DNA from: Steromphala cineraria | Taxonomy: Eukaryota; Mollusca; Gastropoda; Trochida; Trochidae | Direction: 5' to 3' | NCBI GenBank assembly: GCA_916613615.1 | Contig: OU744737.1 | Location: forward strand, 6,406,001 to 6,470,000 | DNA: 64,000 nt | Shown: piece after piece, positions 12,901-24,282 of the stretch | Layout of the letters: the number at the start of each line of letters is the position of its first letter | Numbering within the stretch: position 1 is the first letter of the stretch | The notes under the pieces: model-generated | The model's input: only the letters and a program-made list of their open reading frames with translations | Databases searched by the model: none | Told to the model about the DNA's origin: nothing | Made by a program: the position numbers and the translations under genes

Positions 12901-13830
12901 CATTTTTGCAACAGAGTGAATTAAATTGGACAACTATTATGGTATAGATACCAGGTTAAACTGCTTAATGACATTTTTCATAGATAAATAGCAAAGTCAA
13001 AATCATAAATAATTAAATACGCAAATGATTGTGTTTAGAACTTCCTGCAACCTCTTACGAAAAGTATTGAATCATTTATCTAACACGCTTTATATAAAAA
13101 TATCTATCAGTGTGTGTCAGCCAAGGTATTCACTAACTCCCTCCTTGTTTCTCCAGAAACAATCGCCAGAAACCACGGAGCTCTCCAGATCGGGAGTGGA
13201 GACTGTTCTGGATCAAATGGGTACACTGGATTCACTGGATCAGTCTTCAATGTAAGTTGCACCAACCTGTGTAGTTTCAATCGACATCGACAATCTCTCA
13301 AGAATTTAACATATTGAATGCCATTGATCAGAGGGATACGGCGGATTCACTTAATCTCTCTACAGGGGTGATTAAGTAATCTCCGCTGTAATGAATATCG
13401 ATAGTCTCTATAGGCTTTTCACGTATTAAATGTTCTGGATTAGATTTAATCATGGGAACTGTTTTCAGCTTTAGTTTTATTTAACTGCAGGATTTAAACT
13501 TTCAATTTTCCCTATTTTATCAATGTCAATTTCAAACTTTTCAATAATTTGTTCGAACTTCCAAAGAATTTAAAACTACTAGATGAGCACTTATGGTTTC
13601 TAAACCGAATATGTTTTCTCGAGATCTACTTGAAAGTTTCAAAATATGATTTAAACATATTTTTCTTTTATTCATACAAAAGAGATTGGTAAACAAGCCA
13701 TGAGGCTTATATAAATACATCTCAAAATAGTTTCAAAATATTTTAACATGCTTAAATTTGGTTGTATCTTTGAATCCTCTTCGTTTGTTTTCAGACTGCA
13801 ATCCGCTCATGTATGTATGGACGAAAATAA
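9973..13830 (+). CDS. Secreted chitin-binding/LamG-like protein (PIF-like)
   Basis: Assembled coding exons: 9973-10054, 10835-11008, 11468-11812, 12014-12393, 12637-12766, 13157-13251 and 13795-13830. All introns are GT-AG and phases agree, giving 1242 nt and 413 residues. Residues 1-25 form a signal peptide (hydrophobic core VCLFGLALI). A peritrophin-A type chitin-binding domain spans 30-85, with six cysteines and GTLWDD. A second spans 88-139 (YCNSYWEC, CCAENETFD). A third, partial cysteine motif (RRDCPPGT...CGC) lies at 151-190. Residues 202-413 are beta-rich with many N-glycosylation sequons and end in a GFTGSVFN segment like the last strands of LamG or concanavalin-A folds. Chitin-binding plus LamG is the order in molluscan PIF-type shell matrix proteins, though the VWA domain of PIF is absent. 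A role in chitin-mineral matrix is inferred; a cuticle, gut-lining or immune chitin binder is possible. The exon 2 donor could also be at 10052 (one codon shorter). Confidence 0.82.
10186..10292. repeat. Small inverted repeat in gene 1 intron
   Basis: Arms 10186-10208 and 10270-10292 (CGACCGTACTCC... and ...GGAGTACGGTCG) are reverse complements over 23 bases with one mismatch, 61 bases apart. The element lies just after the signal-peptide exon. Confidence 0.65.
11112..11206. repeat. Short tandem repeat in gene 1 intron
   Basis: About four to five copies of a 22-23-base unit around ATTATGCAAGCAAAA lie in the intron between the two chitin-binding exons. Copies differ by one or two bases, mostly AATAATT against GAATTCA. 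No function is suggested. Confidence 0.8.
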
Positions 13831-14726
13831 CCCACCTTTCATTGGACAACAGCATGGCAGGAACAGAAAATTACGTCATGGATTGTGTGACGTAATCATA
13901 CGATTTATATATGATCACAATATATTTATGTCCATCACACTTTTTCTATTGGCGATCTTTATTTTGATACATGTATACATATATTGATTTTTTTTGTATA
14001 GAAATTAAATATTGCAATATTTCAATAATCGTTTTTATTATATATTACAAAAAAGTTTTTGTATTTCGTTGGATTCCTCCTTTGTTCTATTTCAATGAAA
14101 CTGAATATGGAAACATTTATTGTTCACGTTATCAATGTCAATTTCAAACTTTTCAATAATTTGTTCGAACTTCCAAAGAATTTAAAACTACTAGATGAGC
14201 ACTTATGGTTTCTAAACCGAATATGTTTTTTCGAGATCTACTTGAAAGTTTCAAAATATGATTTAAACATATTTTTTTTTTATTCATACAAAAGGGATTG
14301 GTAAACAAGCCATGAGGCTTATATAAATACATCTCAAAATAGTTTCAAAATATTTTAACATGCTTAAATTTGGTTGTATCTTTGAATCCTCTTCGTTTGT
14401 TTTCAGACTGCAATCCGCTCATGTATGTATGGACGAAAATAACCCACCTTTCATTGGACAACAGCATGGCAGGAACAGAAAAATACGTCATGGATTGTGT
14501 GACGTAATCATACGATTTATATATGATCACAATATATTTATGTCCATCACACTTTTTCTATTGGCGATCTTTATTTTGATACATGTATACATATATTGAT
14601 TTTTTTTGTATAGAAATTAAATATTGCAATATTTCAATGTTCGTTTTTATTATATTTAACAAAACTGATATGTTTTTGTATTCAATGAAACAGAATATGG
14701 GAAACATTTATTGTTCACGTTATGAA
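13520..14726 (+). repeat. 612-bp tandem duplication carrying the terminal exon
   Basis: Sequence 13520-14131 is repeated at about 14132-14726 with an offset of 612 bases and few differences. The unit includes the polypyrimidine tract, acceptor and 36-base terminal coding exon of gene 1, plus downstream DNA with ATTAAA at 14004-14009 and 14616-14621. The outer ends have drifted: copy 2 lacks some bases near 14660. High identity suggests a recent event. Confidence 0.9.
14407..14442 (+). CDS. Second copy of gene 1 terminal exon
   Basis: These 36 bases are identical to the terminal exon at 13795-13830 and encode TAIRSCMYGRK followed by TAA. The TTTTCAG acceptor is also intact. Splicing from the donor at 13251/13252 to either copy gives the same protein but different 3' untranslated regions. 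Which copy is used cannot be told from sequence. Confidence 0.6.
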   Translation, partial: TAIRSCMYGRK

Positions 14727-15240
14727 CATGAGATATCAAAATGAAACAGGGCTATAGTATTTATAGGATACAACAAATTAAAATACAATGAAGGTATCAT
14801 TACACTTACATGTTTTTTTAAGAGTACAAAGGATGTGACGTTGCTGATGATTCAATTTATTTGCGTATTTTATCTACACGAAATTAGGGGTCACGTGCAC
14901 ACTTTCGGTAATAGTACAATATATTCTAATTGTTTCGGACAACTCCCCTGCTAGATTGGAAGCAATATCCTCCGAGTCAGGCAACACCGCCAGCAATGAC
15001 CATATACATCAGCTAACCTACTTGGCAGTAAAAAGTGTAGGAATATGGTTTTGAGATCGTTGGCATGATAGATTGTGAGATAACAAGGTACATGTTTGAC
15101 AGAACATGCAAAATGGTGCACGTTTTGATAGCTTTCGTCCAATAAAAATCGACAAACTTAATGTATAAAAATAATCTTGTAACGACAAATCTTATTACTT
15201 CAGTGACAAACAATTGCTACAGCTATTATGATATTGACCG
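14727..15240. other. Downstream flank of gene 1, nothing recognised
   Basis: No gene is seen. The block 15160-15195 resembles 2478-2515 (CTTAATGTATAAAAATAAT, ACGACAAATCT), so part of this interval belongs to the dispersed SINE-like repeat described at 2522-2815. Confidence 0.4.
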
Positions 15241-15397
15241 AAATGAGACAAACCAAGGCGGTTACGCTATTTCATTTGTTTAACTACTGACAGACTACAA
15301 AGCATTATATTATTTTGATCCTCAGTATATGCAAAAAAAACTATTCTTGATCGTTTTCGATCCAATTCTCTTACGGGATTCGAACCTTCACCCTTAT
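15241..15397 (-). repeat. tRNA-related SINE-like repeat, second copy
   Basis: High-identity copy of 2650-2803, including AACCAAGGCGGTTACGCTAT and the reverse B box GGGATTCGAACC at 15376-15388. The right flank differs, so the repeat ends near the B box. Confidence 0.6.
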
Positions 15398-15740
15398 GCC
15401 AACATTTGGGAAAAACCTTATCTTGGAACGCCAACAAAATTTAAACAAAGGAATTTGCTAATCCAATCTAACCAATTAAGCAGGGTTTATGTTTTACCCT
15501 TGAGTGACTGTGACCATGCTACTCACCCGACCACTGAATGTAATGCATAGATAATTGGTGAACACATTTAACCACCTACACGTTGACTGACAATTGGTGA
15601 ACAGTTTTCATAATGCTTGGTTTCTGATTTCTTAATGCAATCAATCAATCAATCAATCAACTTTATTTCCATAAAGACCACTCACAGTGGTACATGGATA
15701 CAGTCATGATATACATTATGTTTGTTATGAGGCAGCATGA

Positions 15741-16220
15741 TCATTCTTTAAACTTATCTAATATACACTTAATGAAGTTACTAAGTTTTTTCTTTGTACA
15801 TAGGTCTTGGGCAGACAGCAATTGGTGTAATTTGTAAAAACTAGGTCTAGTTACAAAATATTCATTTACAAACTTACTTCTTTCAAACACAAATGATGGA
15901 CAGATAAATAAATAGTGAAATTCATCACCAACTCCAAGATCACAGAGTGAACAGGTCCTTGCCAAATAGGGAACATGAGACAATCTTCCTTTCTCTACAG
16001 GAAGGGAATGATTGCCAGTCCTAATTCTTAATAAAGGCCTTGAAATAGTTAGTGGTAAAAATATATAGTCTTCAGTGCCAAAATATGGTTTAATATAAGA
16101 ATAAAATTTACCTTTGGATGATAAAGATTTTTCAGAGTACCATTTTTGTATGAACTGGTCCTTTAAATTTTGTTCTACTGTGGACAGTACATTGGTTATT
16201 CCAAACAAAACTAAGTCCAC
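15741..16220 (-). pseudogene. RT C-terminal zinc-knuckle region
   Basis: The frame gives RIRTGNHSLPVEKGR and CSLCDLGVGDEFHYLFICP, a CCHC-like C-terminal motif of non-LTR ORF2 proteins, and ends at a stop at 15741. The first 30 residues or so are shifted-frame sequence overlapping the thumb region. It is the end of the same original protein as the three entries upstream. Confidence 0.85.
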
Positions 16221-16734
16221 AGTTGTCTAAGATGGTTTTAACACACTTAAGCCAAAGACAGGAGTTGTAATTTTGATGGAATCTTCTGTACAAAATATTA
16301 TAACAGATACTTGACAATTTATTAGATGATTCAAATGAGATTAGTTTAAGCCAAAATGAAATCATTCTCTTTTTTACAAAAACATCAATAGGGAATCTAC
16401 CTGTTTCTCCATATAACATATAGTCTGGTGTACTTTTGCGTAGATTCAAACACAATTTTAGAAAATATTTATGGACCCGCTCTAACAATAAGAGGTTGCT
16501 GAAACCCCATACCTCTGACCCATATAACAAAATGGGTAAAACCATGTGATCAAATGCTAAAAATTGGCAGTCCAGAGGTAGATGTTCATTTCTAGCCTTA
16601 GATAATAAAAGATGAATTGCTTTTAATGATTGTTGCTTCAGGGATTTCAATGCATTGGTAAATTTTCTATTTTTGTGAAATACAATTCCAAGGTAATTAT
16701 AACTGTCTTCAATGTCAATATTACATCCATTCAA
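16132..16734 (-). pseudogene. RT thumb and C-terminal region
   Basis: A 200-residue frame containing NYLGIVFHKN, VLPILLYGSEVWGF and STPDYMLYGETGRFP, typical of the region after the palm in CR1/L2-like elements. It is closely related to the fragment at 27482-28318 (STPDYMVYGELGRYP). The last 25 or so residues are out of frame after a shift near 16185-16200. Confidence 0.85.
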
Positions 16735-16799
16735 ATGAAAAAGTGGCTTGTGCTTAGTATGGCCTGACCCAAATATAACAATCTTGGTTTTTCTAGTAT

Positions 16800-17957
16800 T
16801 TACTTTGAGCCTCCAATTATTACAAATTGACTAAATATATCTAAACAGTGTTGTAGATCAGTAGAATTTTCTGCAAATAAGACAGTATCATCTGCATAAA
16901 GTAATATATAAAATTTTAAAATACCCATTATATCCTCTATTTCTAAACCTTTTACATTGTACTCATTCATAAAAAGTTCAACATCATTCAAAAAGAGAGA
17001 AAATAATAATGGAGACAAATTTTCTCCCTGACGCACTCCTTTATCACATTCAAAATAACCAGAAAAACTATCACCATATTTAATACATGATTTGATATTT
17101 TGATATAAATTTTGAATAACATGTAGAAATTTTCCTTGAATACCATATGAGAGTAATTTTTGCCATAGTCCTACACGCCAAATGTTATCGAATGCTTTTT
17201 GAAAGTCTACAAAGACACAATACAATTTCTTCTTTTCAGATTTTAGAATGTCTATTAATGAATTTAAAACAAATATATTATCGATTGTAGAATAGTGTTT
17301 TCTGAACCCAGCCTGAATTTCGGAAATAACAAAATTATCATTAACAAATACTGTTAGACGGTCATTTAAGACCAAAGTGAATAATTTGCCTAAACATGAT
17401 AAAATGGTGATTGGCCTATAATTTTCAGCGTCATATCTACTACCTTTCTTTTTATAAATAGGTCTAATTACACCAACTGTCCAGTTTTCTGGAATAATTC
17501 CTCTGTCCAATATATAGTTAAACAATTCATAATACAATTCCATCATAGAGTCTTTAGTAGTAATGATGTATTCATTCTCAATCTTATCAATTCCTGCAGA
17601 TTTGCCAGTCTTTAATTTATTAATAGCATTTGAGATTTCAGTTCTTGATATTTCCTTGTTAAGTTTATGATTACACTCCTGCATGTGCGGTTCAGAGACC
17701 ACATCGGTATCAGTGTCATCGTCAGAGAGGTTCAGATTTTTGAAGTATTCAAACAGTTTGTCCAGTGTAACACAACCCTCATTATTAGTCTTATTATTTT
17801 TGAACACTTTCCAAAAGTCTTTAGAGTTATTTTTGGCTATTTGTGACAATTTGCTTCTTGTTTGGGAAACATGTTGAGAATAGAATCGTTGAATTGTTCT
17901 TTTATATATCTTATTCTTGTGTTGCATCTTCTTACGGGATTCTTCGTTTCGGTTCAT
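16800..17957 (-). pseudogene. Retrotransposon reverse transcriptase
   Basis: A 385-residue frame with fingers and palm motifs: KTGKSAGIDKI, NYRPITILS, QAGFRKHYST, VFVDFQKAFD, GVRQGENLSPLLFSLFLND and the catalytic LLYADDTVLF. The first Met is internal; basic residues upstream in the same frame join it to the endonuclease region. The reading frame is lost about 25 codons after the YADD box, near 16815-16835, where a one-base shift restores similarity in the next frame. Confidence 0.92.
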
Positions 17958-18017
17958 TTTAAAACTTCTTTTAGCTCTTCTGAATTGTCTTTTAACAGTT
18001 CGACATTCCCTTCCATA

Positions 18018-19178
18018 TCAAGAGTATGTTTTGGATTTATATAGTTTATTATATTTCCGTTTTCCGAAAGTTTGAATTGCGCTATTGACAAACACTCCAG
18101 ATAGACTTGTGACAGCTGTGTTGACATTCCATGCCGGGTCACATTGACCTGCACGTGCAAGTTGTAGATTGCGTGTCAAGGTGTCGATTGCAGCATGGTC
18201 CATATTTGATACAAATTCTTGTGATTTTTCTTTCACAAAACGGCGGGGCCCGGAGTTTTGTACTTCATCCTCGAGTTCTTCTTTCTCCCTGGTTTTACAG
18301 TCAAGATTAAGTTTGCTTGATAATGTCAGATTTATTGGCGAGTGCACATCACTGAGAAATTCTGAATAATCCAATATTTTGAAGTCTGATACCAAATTAG
18401 TGGCTTCACCTGTGACAAGTGCATAGTCTATGACGCTTTTAGTCCGACATGTATATTCACCTACATCTTTATCATGATGGGCTCTGCCGTTAAGAATAAT
18501 CATAGAGGTGCTTGTACACATGTCTATGAGCTCCTCTCCATATTTGTTAACGAACTTGTCCTTTGAGGACCTATCTATAGAAAAATCACAGTTTTGTAAG
18601 ATACAATCTGTATTATTCACATCGTCTAAATCCTTATCACTCAGTCCTAAATAATGACCAACAGATGCATTAACAGAACCAATATCACTCAAGTCTCCGG
18701 TTCTGGCATTAAAATCACCACAAATGATAATATTATTAGATTGTGTACGAATATTAAATATTTCTTCTGTAAGAACAATGAAATGATCATCACGTGCAAA
18801 CTTGGATTGTTGTGGTGGAATATACACTATTCCGAAGAAAATATGTTCACTTATATTCAGTAGTTGTTTGTCAATTTTTAACCATAGAACACAATCGTCA
18901 GTGTTGGGGTGATGGATTATGTACTTCACTATCTCATCCCGTATAAGGACACCGACTCCTCCGGACCTTACCCTGGATTTAGAGAATCTGTGTTTGAGGA
19001 TTAAGGTATATCCATCAACTGAAAGGTCATCAAACTTATCGGTTTTGGTTTCCTGTACAGCGATAATGTCGGTGGAAGATATCCACTCCCTGAATTCTGG
19101 GAAACGTAATTTGCTACGTAAACCACATACATTAACACTTCTAATCTTCAGGTTAGGTAAAGCATCTTCGTTTAGCAC
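18018..19178 (-). pseudogene. Retrotransposon endonuclease domain
   Basis: A 386-residue frame with the APE-type endonuclease motifs in order: VNVCGLRSK, VQETK, SGGVGVLIRD, GIVYIPP, CGDFNARTG, VIDYALV and SDVHSPI. This enzyme nicks target DNA to prime reverse transcription. The frame ends at a TGA, after which the same frame continues directly into the RT region. A Trp codon changed to stop is the likely cause of the break. The domain itself looks intact. Confidence 0.88.
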
Positions 19179-19286
19179 ATTACAGTTGAGGGAGGATAAC
19201 TTGTGTTCCTTAGTAATACATGTATTATGGTTTACATGTTCACGTGGTGGGGTTGGTAGTCAGCTGGCAAGCTAATATTTCATAGT

Positions 19287-20220
19287 GAATGAATGAATGA
19301 ATGAATTGTTTATTAACGTGTCACGCATAAAATTACAAGGTATAAATACACAGTGAATATACATGATAAAATTGATTATGCAAGGCCTGAATAGGCCGAA
19401 GAGACACGGCGTAAAGCATTAAAATATAAACAATAAACACAATTAAGATACCAGTAAGGTTATATACAAATATATAAAATGTAAAAATAAATATTTATAA
19501 AATAAATTAATTTTGGCAAGTTGCATTGTGCTTAAAACATTTACGACGATAAAACATTTTAAAACACATTAAAGCTAATTTTGATAAATACAGTTTAGAA
19601 GATAACAAAAATTCAAACTTAAAATCTAAGGTATTACAAGTAAATGATTGGTTACTAAAAATCGTGGGTAAAACAGCAATAAGAATATCGTCATAAAAAG
19701 GGCACTGTAAAAGAAAATGTTTTTCATCTTCTACGCACGAGTGGGAACAGTATTTACAAAGTCTCTGATCAGGTGGTGTAGGAGGGGTGCTGTATCTGCC
19801 CGTTTCGATTTCTAGTTTGAGGGATCCACATCGTAACGAGGCTAATGTAGATCGCTTGAAACATGGGAGGCTAAGGTAAAATTCGGTTTTTAAAGTTGAT
19901 TTATAAGTCTTGTATGTCCTTAGTTTTGGTATTGTCTGTACTTTTTCATGCCAACATTTCGCGTCGATTTCCTTGAGGCCTGCGGTGATGTGATGGATAA
20001 TCCAGCCTGTATTCTTGTCGATCCTGTTTAAAATTCCACTTAGTTCTAAATCATTAAAAACCTTTAAAACTCTGTTTTCCCATGATTTACTAAAACGCTT
20101 GGACCAGGCATGAATAGATGCTGTTAGCGAACCTTGTGGTAGTCTCTCCAGTCGACACCACAGTCTAGCTGCCTCCAGATACACTCGGTGTTGTGGGTTT
20201 GAACAAGCGTACCGTTTGAC
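19287..20220 (-). mobile_element. 5'-truncated non-LTR element, second family
   Basis: An open frame at 19507-20184 (225 residues) has a C-terminal ORF2 region with LRCGSLKLEIETGRYS and CKYCSHSCVEDEKHFLLQCP. It is followed by AATAAA (complement at 19309-19314) and a (ATTC)n tail at 19287-19306. RT and endonuclease are missing, as expected after aborted reverse transcription. It lies head-to-tail just upstream of the larger element. Confidence 0.82.
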
Positions 20221-20579
20221 TTGGTACTTTAAAAGAGGAAAATTACCAGTGAAGACATCATTTCACCATGTCAAATGCTTTAGTAAATGTGTCTTTTGTT
20301 GCTCATCGTCTCGGAAATCCAAGTTTTGGTCATAATGGTAACATTTTGGTAACAGATGCAAAAAGATGATACTTTGTCGTTTGAGACTAGACTGCAGTGA
20401 ACTTAAAGGCCAGAAATTTGACGGGTTTATAGAAAGCTCTGCTTCTTGCTCATAATTATGTTAACTGATTCAATTTGAAAATCGTTATGTATGGTAACAA
20501 TGAATTATTTGATGTTTCTTGAATAGAACATTTTATATTGTAGAAATCCTGTCCACGTCACGGGGAGAGATATTTATGT

Positions 20580-20660
20580 AGTAAATAATGACCCGGTACC
20601 GAGGGGTTATGGAAAATAACCTCGCTAGGGCGTTGACCATTTATTTACCAGTTCAAAAAT
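20580..20660. repeat. Half of a hairpin repeat
   Basis: AAATAATGACCCGGTACCGA and the GGGGTTATGGAAAATAACCTC that follows match one arm and the apex of the hairpin at 47406-47494. Only one arm is recognisable here, so it is a partial or decayed copy. Confidence 0.6.
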
Positions 20661-20829
20661 TGGAATCACCCATATGGTTAAGATCACACGGAACCTCTAT
20701 TGTTCGAAAGGTGCAGTCGACCAGTATAATCCTCTGGTCTGTTGGTTTAAACATCACAAATGTTGCTTTCCAGGGAGTGAACCTAAGGTAACACCAATTC
20801 TCTATATGGGGCGGGGGTATGGGGGTTAG

Positions 20830-21709
20830 ATTGTAAATGTTACTTCAAGCATGGAGAAAGCTCAGACTCTGGCATGTAAACATTTGCTTGGTGTTAAATC
20901 ATCTACATCCGATCACGTTGTTCGTAGGGAATGTGGCAGATATCCCATTTTTATATATTCCTACAAACACTGTATTAAATATTGGTATAAGTTGTTGAAC
21001 ATGCCAGTATCTCGAATGAGAACAAGTTCTATGGATTTACAACTTCTTTATTGCAAGAGTGCGACGTTTCGGTGTAGGTACTAACACCGTTTTCAAGCAA
21101 GTGCACTTGGGCCTTACACGTATTTCCAAAAATAACCTCATAAAAACAGTAAAGACTTTCTGTTTAACCTCCATTAAACATGAGGCAATTAAATTAAAAA
21201 CATTATTCCCGTTTTTGTAGTATTAAAAAGTTTGTGACTGAGTTTGCATTGAAATAATGATCTGTTTTGACAGCTTTGAAGATTTGAAACTAAGTTATGT
21301 TGACAAGAGCAATGTCTGGCGGTGTGTAGCTGACACTGTAATTCATTCAGCTGATGCGTTCCATATCAAACGATTCATACGAAGTATCAATGTGGCCAAT
21401 AGTGACAGGCCTCTGCAGTGATGCTGATGCATACATATCGGCGAACATGCTACTGTATTCGAATGATAAACGATACGCTCAGCTTTTAGTTGTACTGGAC
21501 AAATATAGTTAGGATATCAATGTATAGTGGAATCTCCGGATAATCTTCTCATATGTTTACAATATTTCATTTACCATGCCTTCACTAAAAGAAATCTGTA
21601 TTTAGAATCACTATAGATTTCTTTTGTATGTTTTATACATTTTGCATTGTTCTTTTGTTAATGGGCCTTTGACCTCAGTACAAATAAACTCATTTGACTT
21701 TGACTTTGA
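20830..21709 (+). mobile_element. Decayed non-LTR fragment with TTTGAC tail
   Basis: The frame 20851-21084 encodes an RT thumb-like segment (CKHLLGVKSSTSDHV, RECGRYPIFIYSYKH, IKYWYKLLNMP). The rest is broken, including an apparent insertion near 21036-21110. At 21683-21688 is AATAAA, followed by CATTTGACTTTGACTTTG at 21690-21707, a short tandem tail like those ending the other elements here. Confidence 0.65.
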
Positions 21710-21724
21710 ATCTGTCTAAACAGA

Positions 21725-22290
21725 CACTCGTTCGGACCGGAGAAGATGTCGGTTAGACAGAGTGTCGGATTGGTCAATATTACAATTTTCATTTTGAACT
21801 AGACATATGATAGGATTAAGATACAAACAAATTATATACAATTAAAAAAAAAAAAAAATATAAAATAGTCAATGACCTATTGCAATTAATCTGTCTGCTC
21901 CCCTAATTAATTCTTATCCCCGACCACTTGCATGATTAAATAAACTGCCAAGCAAGTCATCCTCCAATGTACAGCTGATTAACACCTGTCATTAACAAAT
22001 TGAGGGTAATAATCACATGGCTAACGTCTGCGTTTACTGTCGGTTTAGATAACATATTCTGCCTATTGGGACCAATAAATAGTGTCGATATTCAGAATAG
22101 ACAGATGTCGGATAGGTCAATGTTTATCATATGAAAAAATATTGAAGCTCTGCCAGTGTAATGGAGTAGGATCCCCCCCCTCCCCCCCCCCCCCCCCCGT
22201 CGGATAGGTCAATGTTTATCATATGAAAATATATTGAAGCTCTGCCAGTGTAATGGAGTAGGATCCCCCCCCCGGAGAAAATAGCCCGTT
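21725..22290. repeat. GTCGGATTGGTCAATRTT repeats and homopolymer tracts
   Basis: Copies of GTCGGATAGGTCAATGTTTA lie at about 22105 and 22199 inside a roughly 95-base direct repeat. That repeat ends in AATGGAGTAGGATCCCCCCC both times. A related GTCGGATTGGTCAATAT lies near 21762. Poly-C runs occur at 22174-22198 and 22263-22272. No gene. Confidence 0.65.
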
Positions 22291-24280
22291 TTCCGCTTTA
22301 GAGTCAGTATACCCCCCTCTACAGAAAGGGGGGTAATATGGCTATATAGCAGATTTTCCCCATACCCCTCAGAATTATCATTGAAGTATAAAAAAGCATG
22401 ACTTACTGCATTATTTACCAATCATTCGTCACACAAGAAAGGACAGTGGTTGACTTTAGCCCTTATATTCCTAAAGTCTTCAATTTACAAGGGGGGGGGG
22501 GGGAATCTGACTATAAAGCGGAAAATCGGCTATATAGTGGATTCGCCTGGTGGGAAATATTACCATATATGTGTTTTCCGGGGGAAGCATGGCTATATAA
22601 CCCGTTTTCCGGGGGGAAATTTGTCTAGGGGGGAAATCCTACTCTCTGACACCGGGACAAAAATTATGTCAGATTGTCCGATTGTCGGATTATACAGATG
22701 TCAATGTAGACATTCATCCACTGTAGATAAAGTTTTTAATCATGAATACAATATAATCTTGCAAAAAGGACCTCGGATAACTGGAAACCGCTCTATCCAG
22801 ACGATTTTATAGTGAAACAAACATGTTTCTAAGTAAATGTACTCACTTATCCGGATCTCATGCTTCCGGATCTGTACGTTTTGATTCAGATAACCGGACG
22901 ACTCGCTATTCAGACGATTTTCTTGTGTAACCAAAACGAGGTTGGATTGAATCTATACGGGAAGCTTGTTGAAATTATGAATTTTGATATGTTTTTTTAT
23001 TCATCTCCCGATGTTACGTTTACATTAACAAATAAAAACAAACTATCCCTTACCTATTCTGATGAACATATATGGCTTTAATTCCATCGACATTTTGTTT
23101 TTTTACAGCAATATATCAATAATTTATTTATTTGATTCGATATGTAATAGCTTAGTAATAGTTTATATACATTTATATCCACCCATTTGCATGTTTTTGA
23201 ATACCATTTATTCTGGAATATATGGCTGTTTCAGATTGTGGAGTTTTATACAAATATTGTTAACATTGCCACATGGAGACATTATTTTATTACAGCGGCG
23301 GCAGATTCGATACCCACATATACATGTAGCTTGTAATATTGTTTACAGTGAATGTTTGACTCCTAAGGCTTGTCCCCGATTGAACAACTCAAAACATTAA
23401 TTACAGCTGCAAAACTAAAGTTTGTTTATTTGCTAGTGCAAATATCATGAAGTTTGGGTTGTGACGTCGACATCAATTAAATCACTCCAGCGGCACTGAC
23501 CCGGGAAACATCACCATTCGTCATTTTGAAAATGACAATTTTTTAGATGTACTTTTGAGATCGTTTGGTCACCGATGCAAAATTCGAAATTTGGCACAGT
23601 AAATATACAGATAAGACATATTTTTGAATTTCTCATTTTCTTAAATTTCGATTAGAATATTCCATATATTCTCTGTGAGCGAAATATCGGTATAATTACA
23701 TTGATTTATTGAAGAGGAACAAATCTGACTTAGATTTAAAGCTGTTGATTACTTATAAGGTCATGATAGGGAGGATAAAATAAAGCGTTTGACGAAGTTT
23801 CGACCACTTGTCACTTAACGACCTGCCAACATTATTACGGTTAACTGTTAGGTATGTGCTACGAAAATGTTAACGCAAAATGAATGTTAACGTATGCTGA
23901 GAAATTTCAACATTATCAGTTTCATTTTGGCAATGCTCAGATGTCTCGAAGACATTGAAAATTACATGATGTTTGCACTAGTATACGCAGGTAAGTAAAC
24001 AATCCCAACAGTGTGGACATCTGACTCCAACAACAGATCCTCGGAGGACACTTTAGAAAATATGATATCATATTGAAATCAAGAGTTATATTCTATACTA
24101 GTAAGTTCAAAGTCTGTGATGATTTAGATTTTTTAAAACATTTGATTGAAAACCAAACTTTTACTACTGCTTTCTCAAGATTGTGTAAGTTCCATATTTA
24201 ATATTGACGTTAAGTTTAAATGGCTAAGATTGAGGATCTAGGAATGATTGGTGCATGAGCAGTACATCTCTAACCTTTTA
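22291..24280. other. Low-complexity and old repeat DNA
   Basis: 22300-22640 is rich in G or C runs and GCTATATAG/CCGTTTTCC words. 22780-22930 has CCGGAT-type repeats. 23400-23990 contains blocks related to 34110-34900 and 36150-36772 (TTCTTAAATTTCGAT, GACTTAGATTTAAAGCTGTTG), a decayed copy of that MITE family. No gene seen. Confidence 0.45.
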
Positions 24281-24282
24281 GC

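Larger units (their letters stand above)
15638..19260 (-). mobile_element. Non-LTR retrotransposon (APE endonuclease + RT)
   Basis: Read on the - strand, the element starts just before an apurinic-type endonuclease (from 19178). It continues through reverse transcriptase and a C-terminal zinc-knuckle region, has AATAAA (complement at 15662-15667), and ends in a (GATT)n tail at 15638-15660. The second coding frame is nearly full length but broken. Endonuclease and RT lie in one frame separated only by a TGA at 18018-18020. A frameshift lies near 16815-16835, between RT palm and thumb, and another near 16185-16200. No first open frame is visible upstream. Tail type and domain order fit the Jockey/CR1/L2-like groups; the exact clade is not determined. 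Confidence 0.9.

Noticed and set aside
13748..13987. 79-codon frame, repeated at 14360-14599
   Set aside because: It is a duplicated shadow frame; the terminal exon of gene 1 is read in a different frame with proper acceptor and phase.
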